From VBCK01 sp035511515 (GTDB taxonomy: Bacteria; Pseudomonadota; Gammaproteobacteria; Burkholderiales; Burkholderiaceae_F), in the NCBI GenBank assembly GCA_035511515.1, contig DATKFG010000092.1:57000-120999 (forward strand): a DNA stretch of 64,000 nucleotides, in the 5' to 3' direction. Below, piece after piece: positions 34,214-43,977 of this stretch. The translations under genes were made by a program, and so were the position numbers. Numbering within the stretch: position 1 is the stretch's first letter; each line of letters begins with the position of its first letter. The notes beneath the pieces were generated by a model that was not told the origin of the DNA, did not search any database, and saw only the letters and a list, made by a program, of their open reading frames with translations.

Positions 34214-37200
34214 ATGACGGACCTGTCCGACGCGGTCACCCTGTCCAAGTACCGACCCCGCCACCGGGTGCGGCTGGTGACGGCCGCCTCCCTGTTCGAC
34301 GGGCACGACGCCTCGATCAATGTCATGCGGCGCCTGCTGCAGTCGATGGGTGCCGAGGTGATCCACCTGGGCCACAACCGCTCGGTCGACGAGGTCGTCA
34401 GCGCCGCGCTGAACGAGGACGTGCAGGGCATCGCGGTCAGCTCCTACCAGGGCGGCCACCTGGAGTACTTCAAATACATGCTGGACCGGCTGCGTGCCCA
34501 GGGCGCGGGGCACATCCGGCTATTCGGCGGTGGCGGGGGCGTGATCATCGCCTCGGAGATCGCCGAGCTGCAAGCCTATGGCGTCACCCGGATCTACTCA
34601 CCCGAAGACGGCCAGCGGATGGGGCTGGCCGGCATGTGCGGCGAAATCCTGATGCACTGCGACACGGACCTGTCGGTGCTTGCGCCGACTTCGATCGCTG
34701 CGCTGCGCGATCCCGACCTGGGCCGGCGCTGGCGCGCCCTGTCCCAGGCGATAACGGCGCTCGAATCCGGCACGGCCGATCCCGGCCTGCGCGCGGCAAT
34801 CGGGCAGGCTGCCGATGCGGCCTCGGTGCCGGTGCTCGGTGTTACCGGCACCGGGGGCGCAGGCAAGAGCTCTCTGGCCGACGAAATGGTGCGCCGTCTG
34901 CGGTTGGATCAGGGCGACCGCCTCACGGTCGCGATCGTCTCGATCGATCCGTCGCGGCGCCGCACGGGCGGCGCGCTGCTGGGCGACCGGATCCGGATGA
35001 ACGCGATCGGCCCCTGGCAGGACGGCCCGCGCGTGTACATGCGCTCGCTCGCCACGCGCCAGACGGGCTCCGAGATCAGCGCGGCGCTGCCCGCTGCGAT
35101 CGCTGCCTGCAAGGCCGCGGGGTTTGACCTGGTGTTGGTCGAGACCTCGGGCATCGGCCAGGGTGATGCGGCCATCGTGCCGCTGGTGGATCTTTCTCTG
35201 TACGTGATGACGCCCGAGTACGGCGCTGCCAGCCAGCTGGAAAAGATCGAGATGCTGGACTTCGCCGATTTCGTCGCCATCAACAAGTTCGACCGCAGCG
35301 GCGCGCAGGACGCGCTGCGCGAAGTTTGCAAGCAGGTGCAGCGCAACCGGGGTGAATTTGCGAAAGCCCCCGCCGACATGCCGGTGTACGGAACGATCGC
35401 CGCGCGCTTCAACGACGACGGCGTCACGTCGCTGTACCAGGCGATCGCGCCGCGCCTGGCCGCAGTGGGGCTGAAGCTGACCCCAGGCCGGCTGGCGCGC
35501 GTGTCGGCGCGCACCTCGACCCACCGCACGCCGATCATTCCGCCCTCGCGAAACCGGTACCTGGCCGAGATCGCGCAAACCGTTCGCGCGCACAAACGAG
35601 GCGCCCGCGAGCAGGCCAGGCTCGCTCGCGAGCGCCAGCAGCTTTCGGCTGCGCGCGAGCTGCTGGCGGCGGCGGGCGCCGCTGCGGGCGCGCCCGACCC
35701 GCAGCTTGCGCCCGCGCTGACGCTGCTGGCCAGCCTGATCGAGGACCGCGCCGCGCAGCTCGATCCGGCCAGCCTGGATCTTCTGGCCGGCTGGCCGCAG
35801 CTTCGGCTCGCCTATCAGGGCGAGGAGTTCGTGCAACAGGTGCGCGGACGCGAGCTGCGCACCCGCGCGTCCACAACGTCGCTGTCAGGCCTGCGCATTC
35901 CGAAAGTGGCGCTGCCGGCGTTCGAGGACGACGGCGAGCTGCTGCGCTGGCTGCTGCTGGAGAACGTTCCCGGCCGTTTTCCCTACACCGCGGGCGTTTT
36001 CGAGTTCAAGCGCGAAGAGGAGGAAGCGACCCGGATGTTCGCCGGCGAGGGCGACGCGTTCCGCACCAATCGGCGCTTTCACATGATCTCGCAGGGCATG
36101 CCGGCCAAGCGCCTGTCCACCGCGTTCGACTCGGTGACGCTGTACGGCCACGACCCGGACGTGCGGCCCGACATCTACGGAAAGATCGGCAACTCCGGCG
36201 TCTCGATCGCGACGCTGGACGACATCGAGGTGCTGTACTCGGGCTTCGATCTGACGGCACCGGACACGTCGGTCAGCATGACGATCAACGGGCCGGCGCC
36301 GACGATCCTGGCGATGTTCCTGAATTGCGCGATCGACCAGAAGCTGGACCTGTTCCGCGCCGAGCAGGGGCGCGAGCCCGACCCGCAGGAAGCGGGCCAG
36401 ATCCGGCAATGGGTGCTGGCCAACGTGCGCGGCACGGTGCAGGCCGACATCCTGAAGGAGGACCAGGGCCAGAACACCTGTATTTTCTCCACCGAGTTTT
36501 CGCTCAAAGTGATGGGCGACATCCAGCAGTACTTCGTACGCAACCAGGTCCGCAATTTCTACTCGGTTTCGATCTCCGGCTACCACATCGCCGAGGCGGG
36601 CGCCAATCCGATCAGCCAGCTGGCTTTCACGCTGGCCAACGGTTTCACGTACGTCGAGGCCTACCTGGCGCGCGGAATGTCGGTCGACGAGTTCGCGCCG
36701 AACCTGTCGTTCTTCTTCAGCAACGGCATGGACCCGGAGTTCACGGTGCTGGGACGCGTGGCGCGCCGGATCTGGGCGGTGGCGATGCGCGACCGCTACG
36801 GAGCCAATGAGCGCAGCCAGAAGCTCAAGTACCACTGCCAGACCAGCGGACGCAGCCTGCACGCGCAGGAAATCGCTTTCAACGACATCCGCACCACGCT
36901 GCAGGCGCTGATCGCCACCTACGACAATGCCAACAGCCTGCACACGAATGCATTCGACGAGGCGATCACCACGCCCACCGAGCACAGCGTGCGGCGCGCA
37001 ATCGCGATCCAGCTGATCGTGAACCGCGAGTGGGGGCTGGCCAGGAACGAGAACCCGAACCAGGGCAGCTTCATCATCGAGGAGCTCACGGAGCTGGTCG
37101 AGGAAGCGGTGCTCAAGGAGTTCGAGGCCCTGAGCGAACGCGGCGGCGTGCTCGGTGCGATGGAGCTCGGCTACCAGCGCGGCAAGATCCAGGACGAATC

Positions 37201-37528
37201 GTTGCACTACGAGACGCTGAAGCATTCGGGCGCGTATCCGATTGTCGGCGTGAACACCTTCCGCGACCCGGCGGCAGCGCCACCTGCGCAGTCGCTGGCT
37301 CTGGCCCGCTCGACCGAGGAGGAAAAGCGAGGCCAGCTCGACCGGCTTCAGGACTTCCAGGGGCGGCATGCCGGCGCAGCGGGCGAATGGCTGCAACGGC
37401 TGCGCGAGGCCACGATTCGCAACGACAACGTGTTCGATGTACTGATGGATGCGGTGCGGCACTGCTCGCTGGGTCAGATCTCCAACGCCTTGTTCGAGGT
37501 CGGAGGCCAGTACCGGCGCAGCATGTAG
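34214..37528 (+). CDS. icmF: Fused isobutyryl-CoA mutase (IcmF)
   Basis: 1104 residues. Three fused parts: a B12-binding domain (TAASLFDGHDASINVMRRLL with the DxH cobalt-ligand motif), a MeaI-type G-protein chaperone (P-loop GVTGTGGAGKSS, INKFDRSGAQDA), and the substrate-binding TIM barrel (RMFAGEGDAFRTNRRFHM, RLSTAFDSVTLYG, SISGYHIAEAGANPISQLAFTLANG). IcmF interconverts isobutyryl- and n-butyryl-CoA using adenosylcobalamin. ATG 34214 is chosen because it gives the family's usual MTDLSD start; GTG 34190 and ATG 34196 are in-frame alternatives. A single gene, divergent from the CHAT gene. Confidence 0.96.
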   Translation: MTDLSDAVTLSKYRPRHRVRLVTAASLFDGHDASINVMRRLLQSMGAEVIHLGHNRSVDEVVSAALNEDVQGIAVSSYQGGHLEYFKYMLDRLRAQGAGHIRLFGGGGGVIIASEIAELQAYGVTRIYSPEDGQRMGLAGMCGEILMHCDTDLSVLAPTSIAALRDPDLGRRWRALSQAITALESGTADPGLRAAIGQAADAASVPVLGVTGTGGAGKSSLADEMVRRLRLDQGDRLTVAIVSIDPSRRRTGGALLGDRIRMNAIGPWQDGPRVYMRSLATRQTGSEISAALPAAIAACKAAGFDLVLVETSGIGQGDAAIVPLVDLSLYVMTPEYGAASQLEKIEMLDFADFVAINKFDRSGAQDALREVCKQVQRNRGEFAKAPADMPVYGTIAARFNDDGVTSLYQAIAPRLAAVGLKLTPGRLARVSARTSTHRTPIIPPSRNRYLAEIAQTVRAHKRGAREQARLARERQQLSAARELLAAAGAAAGAPDPQLAPALTLLASLIEDRAAQLDPASLDLLAGWPQLRLAYQGEEFVQQVRGRELRTRASTTSLSGLRIPKVALPAFEDDGELLRWLLLENVPGRFPYTAGVFEFKREEEEATRMFAGEGDAFRTNRRFHMISQGMPAKRLSTAFDSVTLYGHDPDVRPDIYGKIGNSGVSIATLDDIEVLYSGFDLTAPDTSVSMTINGPAPTILAMFLNCAIDQKLDLFRAEQGREPDPQEAGQIRQWVLANVRGTVQADILKEDQGQNTCIFSTEFSLKVMGDIQQYFVRNQVRNFYSVSISGYHIAEAGANPISQLAFTLANGFTYVEAYLARGMSVDEFAPNLSFFFSNGMDPEFTVLGRVARRIWAVAMRDRYGANERSQKLKYHCQTSGRSLHAQEIAFNDIRTTLQALIATYDNANSLHTNAFDEAITTPTEHSVRRAIAIQLIVNREWGLARNENPNQGSFIIEELTELVEEAVLKEFEALSERGGVLGAMELGYQRGKIQDESLHYETLKHSGAYPIVGVNTFRDPAAAPPAQSLALARSTEEEKRGQLDRLQDFQGRHAGAAGEWLQRLREATIRNDNVFDVLMDAVRHCSLGQISNALFEVGGQYRRSM

Positions 37529-37548
37529 GCGATGGGTGACGGAAAAAC

Positions 37549-37612
37549 CCGCTTTAAAGCGGTGCAATTCCTCCATCGGGATGGGGTCAAGTCGGCGTAG
37601 GGTAAAGCCGAC
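37549..37612 (+). promoter_or_regulatory. Palindrome and inverted repeat upstream of the diguanylate cyclase gene
   Basis: CCGCTTTAAAGCGG (37549-37562) is a perfect palindrome. GTCGGC (37591-37596) and GCCGAC (37607-37612) form a second inverted repeat. TCAAG at 37587 and GCCGACGT at 37607 resemble a flagellar sigma-28 promoter with spacing one base too long. The 143-base gap lies between icmF and the GGDEF gene. Function unproven. Confidence 0.35.
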
Positions 37613-37671
37613 GTATTGGATATCGGCGCACCCCCCTCGGGAACCGAATCGCCCGGGAAAATCACCGCACC

Positions 37672-38742
37672 ATGTACGAAGAAGACGACCGAGACGTCAA
37701 CGTCCTTAAGACCGTCTTGCCGCTGATGTCGCGGCATGCCGCGGGCTACCATCCGATCAGTTACGCGGTGTGGTACGAGTACGCGAAGGGCGCCCGCTAC
37801 GAGCTGCGCAAGACGGTCGACGATGAACTCAAGCGCCAGGAGCGGCTCAGCGTTGCGCTGACCTACTCGATCTACTCCAAGCACCTGGTCGAGCCGGCCG
37901 AACAGGCGCTGATGACGGCACGCACGAACCTGCTGGAGCTGGTCGAGCAGGTCAAGAGCGCGGTGCACGTGGCCGATCAGGATACGGCCGGGTTCGACAG
38001 CCGGCTGAACGCGTTCCAACGCGAGCTGTCCACGGCGACCACCGTCCAGGACCTGGGCGGACACGTCTCATCGATGCTGGCGGAAACCCAGCGCGTCAGC
38101 GACGGCTTCGGGAAACTGACCAACCACCTCGAGCACAGCAAGGACGAGGTCAAGCGTCTGACCGAGGAGCTGCACCGGATCCGCGAAGACGCGCTGACCG
38201 ATGCGCTGTCGGGCCTGCTGAACCGGCGCGGTTTCGACCGCGAACTGCAGCGCCTCGCGCCCAAAGACGGCCTTGCCGCGGCCGATGCGGCGCTGGCCTT
38301 GATCATGTTCGACATCGACCATTTCAAGAAGGTCAACGACACCTACGGGCACCCGCTGGGCGACCGCGTGATCGCGGCGGTTGGCCAGTCGATCCGCGAG
38401 TGCGTGGGCTCGGGCGGTGTGGCGGCCCGCTACGGCGGCGAGGAGTTTGCCGTGCTGCTGCCGACCCCGCAGATCGAGGCCGCCGAGCACCTGGCGCAGA
38501 GCATCCGCCAGCGGGTCGAACAGGGCCAGATCCGCCGCCGCAACGGCGAGGAGCCGATTGGCGGCGTCACCGTGTCCGCGGGCGTGGCGGTCTGGCACCG
38601 GGAGGACGACTTGTCCTCGCTGATCGAGCGCGCCGACCGCGCGCTGTACGCATCCAAACGGGCCGGTCGCAACCGCGTCACGGTCGACTTCCTGCAGAGC
38701 GGAGATACGAGGCACACGCGGGTTTCGGTCGGCGCCCAGTAG
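37672..38742 (+). CDS. Soluble diguanylate cyclase (GGDEF)
   Basis: 356 residues without membrane spans. The N-terminal 175 residues are helical (LKTVLPLMSRHAAGYHPISYAVWYEYAKG onward) and end in a coiled coil (SKDEVKRLTEELHRIREDALTDALSGLLNRRGFD). The GGDEF domain has IMFDIDHFKKVNDTYGHPLGDRVI and an intact RYGGEEFAVLLP active loop but no RxxD inhibitory site. It should synthesise c-di-GMP, with dimerisation through the N-terminal part. The ribosome-binding site is weak. Confidence 0.92.
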   Translation: MYEEDDRDVNVLKTVLPLMSRHAAGYHPISYAVWYEYAKGARYELRKTVDDELKRQERLSVALTYSIYSKHLVEPAEQALMTARTNLLELVEQVKSAVHVADQDTAGFDSRLNAFQRELSTATTVQDLGGHVSSMLAETQRVSDGFGKLTNHLEHSKDEVKRLTEELHRIREDALTDALSGLLNRRGFDRELQRLAPKDGLAAADAALALIMFDIDHFKKVNDTYGHPLGDRVIAAVGQSIRECVGSGGVAARYGGEEFAVLLPTPQIEAAEHLAQSIRQRVEQGQIRRRNGEEPIGGVTVSAGVAVWHREDDLSSLIERADRALYASKRAGRNRVTVDFLQSGDTRHTRVSVGAQ

Positions 38743-38853
38743 CCGGGCCCGGACATCCTTGACCGCGGAAACGCGAGGCGTTCAAATGGCGCCATCGCTC
38801 CTTCACCGTGGCTCGGCTGCGCCGGCCGGTTGCAGGACGACATTGACCCACCG

Positions 38854-39852
38854 ATGCCGCACCCGCCGCCGACCCGGGTTTTCACCGCCGGCATGGCTTT
38901 CCTGGCAGCCCTGTTCGGTCCCGCCGGCGCGGCCGGTGCAGGCTCTTGCCACATTGCGACCATCGGGACTCAGCACGTCGAGGTGAAGGGCTCTTCAGCC
39001 TGGATGGACGGGTCGGTGAACGGGCAACCCATCACGGTGCTCATCGACACGGGTTCCGCCCTGACGTCCCTGAGCCGCCCGTTCGCGAAGCGGGCCTCGC
39101 TCGACCTTCGCCCCACGTTGATGTCGGGATACGGTGTCGGCGGCCGGTCCGACATCTACAGCGCGTACATCAAGGCGTTGGCTTTCGGGCCGCTGCTGGC
39201 GCAGGGTGTCGAGGTCGCGGTCGTCACCGACACCGGCGCGGCGCCGCCTTGGGATGGAATTGTCGGCGCCGACATCCTGTTCGGTCACGACCTCGAAATG
39301 GCGCTCAAGGACGCAGAGATCCGGGTGCTGATGCCGGAGGGCTGCCGCGATGAATTTCTGGCCTACTGGGATCGGGAGGCTTCGGCCGTGCCGATGTCGC
39401 GCATCAGTTACAACGATCACCGGCAGGTGATCACGGTTCAGGTCAACGACCGGGATGTCAGGGCGCTGATCGACAGCGGCGCCTACCGATCGGTGATCGA
39501 TGCGGCGGCGGCGGCGCGCGCGGGCGTGACGCGCGAATCCTCCCGGATTCTCGCCGAGCAACCCGTCGCCGGTATCGGACCGAAGAAAATCGACACCTGG
39601 ATCGCGCCCTTCCGCAAAGTTGTGATCGGGCGCGAAACCATCCACGATACCCAGCTCACGGTGGCCGACCTCCGGAGCACTTTTCGCGAGGAGGCCAACA
39701 CCGAAAGCCGGATCATGCGGCGAAACGACCACGGATATGACATGGTCCTGGGCGCCGACTTTCTGAAGGCGCACCGGGTGCTGTTCTCGGTGCAGCAGGA
39801 GCAGTTCTACTTCTCGTACGTCGGCGGGCGCATTTTTGCCATCGAGCGCTGA
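38854..39852 (+). CDS. Exported protein with two retropepsin-like aspartic protease units
   Basis: 332 residues. A signal peptide (RVFTAGMAFLAALFGPAGAAGA) leads to two copies of the retropepsin core: ITVLIDTGSALTSLSRPFAKRA with WDGIVGADILFGHDLEMALKD, and VRALIDSGAYRSVIDAAAAARA with YDMVLGADFLKAHRVLFS. Each copy has the D-T/S-G active loop and the hydrophobic-GAD element, so one chain could fold as an intramolecular dimer with both aspartates, as pepsins do. The ATG at 38854 is preferred over a TTG at 38830. A LolA-like gene and a propeller gene follow. Confidence 0.82.
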   Translation: MPHPPPTRVFTAGMAFLAALFGPAGAAGAGSCHIATIGTQHVEVKGSSAWMDGSVNGQPITVLIDTGSALTSLSRPFAKRASLDLRPTLMSGYGVGGRSDIYSAYIKALAFGPLLAQGVEVAVVTDTGAAPPWDGIVGADILFGHDLEMALKDAEIRVLMPEGCRDEFLAYWDREASAVPMSRISYNDHRQVITVQVNDRDVRALIDSGAYRSVIDAAAAARAGVTRESSRILAEQPVAGIGPKKIDTWIAPFRKVVIGRETIHDTQLTVADLRSTFREEANTESRIMRRNDHGYDMVLGADFLKAHRVLFSVQQEQFYFSYVGGRIFAIER

Positions 39853-39890
39853 GCCCGGCTAGACTGCGGCCCCGTGCTCAGGGGAAACAC

Positions 39891-40676
39891 ATGAAGGCTC
39901 GCTCACGCGCTGTCGGATTGGCGCTCGTCGCCGTTGTGGTCGGTATTGCACTCGCCAGCCCGCCCGCGGCGGCGATCACGGCCGAGGAGGTCGTCGCGAA
40001 GAACGTTGCTGCGCGCGGCGGAGCAAGCGCCCTGGCCGCGCTTCGCAGCCTGCACCGCTCGGGGCGCCTGGTCCTGCCCGGTCAGTCCATCCTGATCACC
40101 GTTTCGGATCTGAGAGAACGGCCTGGACGGGTGCGGCAGGAGACGACATTCCAGGGGCTGACCCAGGTGCGGGCTTTCGATGGCGCAAAGGCGTGGCAGG
40201 TGCAGCCTTTCGAGGGCCGCAAGGAGCCGGCGACCATGTCGGACGACGACACAAAAGCGCTGCGGCTGGCGGCCGACCTGGACGGCGCCTGGGTCGACGC
40301 CAAGGCCAAGGGCTACACGCTCGAGTATCTGGGCACCGAGGACATCGACGGCACCGCCGCGCACAAGTTGCGGGTGCGCCTGAAATCGGCCGACGAGGTC
40401 ACGGTGTGGATCGACGCGGATACCTGGATGGTGGTTCGCGACCTTCGCAAGTTCGTCGTGCGCGGGGCCGAACGCGAGACCGAAACGGATTACGGCGACT
40501 ACGAAAAGGTCGGCGGCGTGTACGTCCCGATGAGCGAGGAAAGCGGCCCGCGCAATTCGCCCGCGTCGTCGAAGTCGAAGTCCATCTGGGACAAGGCCGA
40601 GGCGAATGTCACCGTGGCCGCGGACGCCTTCGTGCCTCCCGCCCACCCGGCCGCGCCGGCGGGAGGCGAACGATGA
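39891..40676 (+). CDS. LolA-like exported lipoprotein-sorting-type protein
   Basis: 261 residues. Signal peptide (LALVAVVVGIALASPPAAA), then ITAEEVVAKNVAARGGASALAALRSLHRSGRLVL, FDGAKAWQVQPFEGRKEP, and YLGTEDIDGTAAHKLRVRLKSADEVTVWIDADTWMVVRDLRKF, the half-barrel pattern of LolA-like proteins. AGGGGAAAC precedes the ATG. The stop overlaps the start of the propeller gene by four bases, so the two are coupled and probably work together outside the cytoplasm. Confidence 0.78.
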   Translation: MKARSRAVGLALVAVVVGIALASPPAAAITAEEVVAKNVAARGGASALAALRSLHRSGRLVLPGQSILITVSDLRERPGRVRQETTFQGLTQVRAFDGAKAWQVQPFEGRKEPATMSDDDTKALRLAADLDGAWVDAKAKGYTLEYLGTEDIDGTAAHKLRVRLKSADEVTVWIDADTWMVVRDLRKFVVRGAERETETDYGDYEKVGGVYVPMSEESGPRNSPASSKSKSIWDKAEANVTVAADAFVPPAHPAAPAGGER

Positions 40677-43600
40677 GGGCCGCCGCCGCATTGCTGGCCG
40701 CCTCGGCGCTCGGCGTCGCCGCGGCCGCCCCGGTGGTGGACTCCGGAACGATCTCGGGCCTTGGCGCCCGCAACATCGGCTCGGCCGCGATGAGCGGCCG
40801 TGTCGCCGCGCTGGCGGGGCGCGTCGAGCCGGACGGCAAAGTCACGCTGTTTGTCGGCGCCGCTTCGGGCGGCGTGTGGAAGTCGCTCGACGGCGGCACC
40901 ACGTTCAAGCCGGTGTTCGACCGGCAGGGCGTGCAGTCGATCGGGGCGATCGCGCTGGATCCATCCGATCCGAAGGTCGTATGGGTCGGAACCGGCGAGA
41001 GCTGGATGCGCAACTCCGTGTCGTTCGGAAACGGCATCTGGCGCTCGGGCGACGGCGGCGAGACCTGGGCCTACATGGGGCTGCCCGAGTCCGAGCGCGT
41101 GAATCGGATCATCGTTGACCCGGCCAAAAGCGATATCGTGTACGCGTGCGTGCCGGGCAAGCTGTGGTCCGATTCACCGGACCGCGGCCTGTACAAAACT
41201 GTGGACGGCGGAAAGAGCTGGACGCTGGTGTTGAAGGGCCCGAACCCGTCCACCGGATGCTCGGGGCTGGCGATGGACCCGCACAACCCGGACCGCCTGT
41301 TTGCGGGTCTGTGGGACTTCCGGCGCAAGGGCTGGACGTTCCGCTCCGGCAGCGACGGCCCCCATGGCGCATCGGGTTCCGGCCTGTACCTGACCGAAGA
41401 CGGCGGCGCGACCTGGAGCGTGCTCGACGAGAACACCGCTGCGGGGCTGCCGCCGCCGCCGTGGGGCCGCCTCGACGTGGCGATCGCGCCTTCGAATCCG
41501 CAGCGCGTCTACGCCGTGATCGAGAACGTCAAGTCGGCGCTGTACCGTTCCGATGACGGCGGCAGGACCTGGACCCGTAAGGACGACAGCCAGCGGATGG
41601 TCTGGCGCCCGTTCTACTTCTCGCGCCTGATCGTCGATCCGACCAACCCGGACCGCGTGTACAAGCCGGACTACTCGCTGATCGCCTCGGAGGACGGAGG
41701 CAGCAGTTTCAGCCAGGTGGGCGGCGGAACGCATGGCGACCACCACGACCTGTGGATCAACCCGAAGAACCCGAAGCACGTGGTGACGGGCGACGACGGG
41801 GGCCTGTGGATCTCGTACGACGGCGCCAACCGCTGGTGGAAGTGCAACAACCTGCCGGTGTCGCAGTTCTACCATGTCTCGATCGACGACAAGGACCCGT
41901 ACCAGGTGTATGGCGGTCTGCAGGACAACAGCTCGTGGGTCGGCGACTCCGAATACCCGGACGGGATCACGAACGGCCGCTGGGAGAATCTTTACAACGG
42001 CGACGGCTTCTGGGTCTTCGTCGACCCGTCCGATTCGAACTTCGTATATGCCGAATGGCAAGGCGGCTTCGTTGGCCGGGTCGACCGACGCACGCTGGCC
42101 GCGCGCGAGATCCAGCCCAAAGCAGGCTACGGCGAGAAGCTGCGCTGGAACTGGAACACGCCGATCCACGTTTCGCGCCTCGACAAGGGAAAGCTGTACA
42201 TCGGCGCCCAGTACCTGTTCGTGACGAAGGATGCCGGGCAGACGTGGCGGCGGATCTCGCCCGACCTGACGACGAACGATCCCGAAAAGCAGAAACAAGA
42301 ACAGTCGGGCGGCATCACGGTGGACAACTCGGCTGCCGAGATGCACACGACGATCTACGCGATCTCGGAAAGCCCACGCGACGCGAAGACGGTCTGGGTC
42401 GGCACCGACGACGGCAACCTGCAGCTGACGCGCGACGGCGGAGCCAACTGGACCAACGTTGTCGAAAACGTGCCCGCGCTTCCGCCCCGCAGCTGGGTCT
42501 CGTGGGTCGAGGCCGGCCCGCACGCGGACGGGACGGCCTACGCGGCGTTCGACCGCCACTCGTTCGGCGACATGACGCCGTGGGTGTATGCCACGCGAGA
42601 CTTCGGCAAGACCTGGACGCGGATCGTGGATGCGGCCTCCGGCGTGCGCGGCTACGCCCACGTGATCAAGGAAGACCCGCTCCGGCCCGGCCTGTTGTAC
42701 CTCGGCTCCGAGCTGGGCCTGTGGATCTCGCTGGACGCTGGCACGACCTGGGCCGAGTTCAAGGGCGGCAATTTCCCGCCCGTGGCCGTGCGCGACCTCG
42801 CGTTCCACTGGCGCGAGCAGGACCTGGTGGTGGCGACGCACGGGCGCGGGATCTGGATCGTCGACGACCTGACACCGCTGCGGGCGCTGACGCCCGATGT
42901 TCTCGAAAAGAGCGTCGCGTTGCTGCCGGGCCGGCCGGCACGGCAAAAGCCCATGGGTTCGGGTGGCTGGCCGGAGGGCGACGCAACGTTTTCCGGCTCG
43001 AATCCGCCCGCTGGAGCGACGATCGCGTACTACCTGAAGACGCGCCACACGTTCGGGCGGATGAAACTGGAGATCCTGGATGCCTCCGGGCGGGTGATCG
43101 ACACGCCGCCGCCCGGAACGCGCAAGGGGATCAACCGCGTCGCCTGGTTGATGCGGGAAAAGCCGCCGCTGGTTCCGACCGCCGCAGCCACGGTGGGCGC
43201 CTCGGCAGGCCCGCGCGTGCTGCCGGGGACGTACACGGTTCGGCTGACCAACGGGTCCGACGTGGTCGAGGCGCCGCTGACCGTTGCGCTCGATCCGCGC
43301 GCGCCGTTTTCGCCGGCGGATCGCAAAGCCCAATATGACGCCGCGATGCGGGCGCACGCGCTGTTTGCGCGCATGAGCGAGCTCGTGAACCGCCTCAATG
43401 GCTATCGGACGCTGGCCGAGTCTCGCGCCAGGGAGCTGGCGCCGGGCGAGGCGCTGCGCAAGGACCTGGACGCCTTCGCGCAGAAGTCGGAATCGGTCCG
43501 CAGCCAGATCGTCGCGACCTCCGAAGGCGGCGCGATCACCGGCGAGGAGCGGCTGCGCGAGCATCTGGCGTACGTCTACGACGCCCTTCTGTCCTACGAG

Positions 43601-43861
43601 GGCCGCCCCGGCGAGTACCAGGTTGAGCGCGTGGCCGTGCTGGAGCGCGAACTGGAGGACGTCGAGCAGCGCGCCCGGGACCTGGCGGCGAAGGATCTTG
43701 CCCCGCTGAACGAGAAGCTGAAGTCGTCGGGCCACCCTCAGATCGCGGAAGCCGAGGCGTGCGAGGCTGGAGAAAGAATCGCCGCCGCCCATGCGCTCGA
43801 AGAAGCGCTCGAAGGAGCGCAGTCGCAAGCGGTCGGAGCGCAACGGCGGCAGCGCGACTGA
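40673..43861 (+). CDS. Exported Asp-box (BNR/sortilin-like) beta-propeller protein
   Basis: 1062 residues. Signal peptide (RAAAALLAASALGVAAAAP) and about ten Asp-box repeats: SLDGGTTFKP, SGDGGETWAY, TVDGGKSWTL, TEDGGATWSV, SDDGGRTWTR, SEDGGSSFSQ, TKDAGQTWRR, TRDGGANWTN, TRDFGKTWTR and SLDAGTTWAE. This suggests a ten-bladed sortilin/Vps10-like or double propeller. Residues from about 750 hold a beta-sandwich (LPGTYTVRLTNGSDVVEAPLTV) and then a helical C-terminus. GGGAGG lies 7 bases upstream of the ATG. Likely an extracytoplasmic binding or glycosidase-like protein; no catalytic residues are evident. Confidence 0.85.
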   Translation: MRAAAALLAASALGVAAAAPVVDSGTISGLGARNIGSAAMSGRVAALAGRVEPDGKVTLFVGAASGGVWKSLDGGTTFKPVFDRQGVQSIGAIALDPSDPKVVWVGTGESWMRNSVSFGNGIWRSGDGGETWAYMGLPESERVNRIIVDPAKSDIVYACVPGKLWSDSPDRGLYKTVDGGKSWTLVLKGPNPSTGCSGLAMDPHNPDRLFAGLWDFRRKGWTFRSGSDGPHGASGSGLYLTEDGGATWSVLDENTAAGLPPPPWGRLDVAIAPSNPQRVYAVIENVKSALYRSDDGGRTWTRKDDSQRMVWRPFYFSRLIVDPTNPDRVYKPDYSLIASEDGGSSFSQVGGGTHGDHHDLWINPKNPKHVVTGDDGGLWISYDGANRWWKCNNLPVSQFYHVSIDDKDPYQVYGGLQDNSSWVGDSEYPDGITNGRWENLYNGDGFWVFVDPSDSNFVYAEWQGGFVGRVDRRTLAAREIQPKAGYGEKLRWNWNTPIHVSRLDKGKLYIGAQYLFVTKDAGQTWRRISPDLTTNDPEKQKQEQSGGITVDNSAAEMHTTIYAISESPRDAKTVWVGTDDGNLQLTRDGGANWTNVVENVPALPPRSWVSWVEAGPHADGTAYAAFDRHSFGDMTPWVYATRDFGKTWTRIVDAASGVRGYAHVIKEDPLRPGLLYLGSELGLWISLDAGTTWAEFKGGNFPPVAVRDLAFHWREQDLVVATHGRGIWIVDDLTPLRALTPDVLEKSVALLPGRPARQKPMGSGGWPEGDATFSGSNPPAGATIAYYLKTRHTFGRMKLEILDASGRVIDTPPPGTRKGINRVAWLMREKPPLVPTAAATVGASAGPRVLPGTYTVRLTNGSDVVEAPLTVALDPRAPFSPADRKAQYDAAMRAHALFARMSELVNRLNGYRTLAESRARELAPGEALRKDLDAFAQKSESVRSQIVATSEGGAITGEERLREHLAYVYDALLSYEGRPGEYQVERVAVLERELEDVEQRARDLAAKDLAPLNEKLKSSGHPQIAEAEACEAGERIAAAHALEEALEGAQSQAVGAQRRQRD

Positions 43862-43977
43862 CCCTGACCCCGGCTGGCCGCTCGGCCGCCGCCCGGATGA
43901 TCCTGCGGGACTGAGTGATCTGGGACTTTCAGATCGCCTGCTGTATCGTCAGGTCACTCGAATCAAGGGAGGATGGG

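Noticed and set aside
34123..34431. Upstream extension of the CHAT gene into icmF
   Set aside because: It would overlap the icmF coding start and lacks any conservation; the signal peptide begins at 34122.
37554..37580. Sigma-28 promoter starting at TAAAG in the palindrome
   Set aside because: The matching -10 position reads CATCGGGA and does not fit GCCGATAA.
40193..40672. Extension of the propeller protein by 160 residues upstream
   Set aside because: This part overlaps the LolA-like gene in another frame; the ATG at 40673 has a good ribosome-binding site and is followed by a signal peptide.
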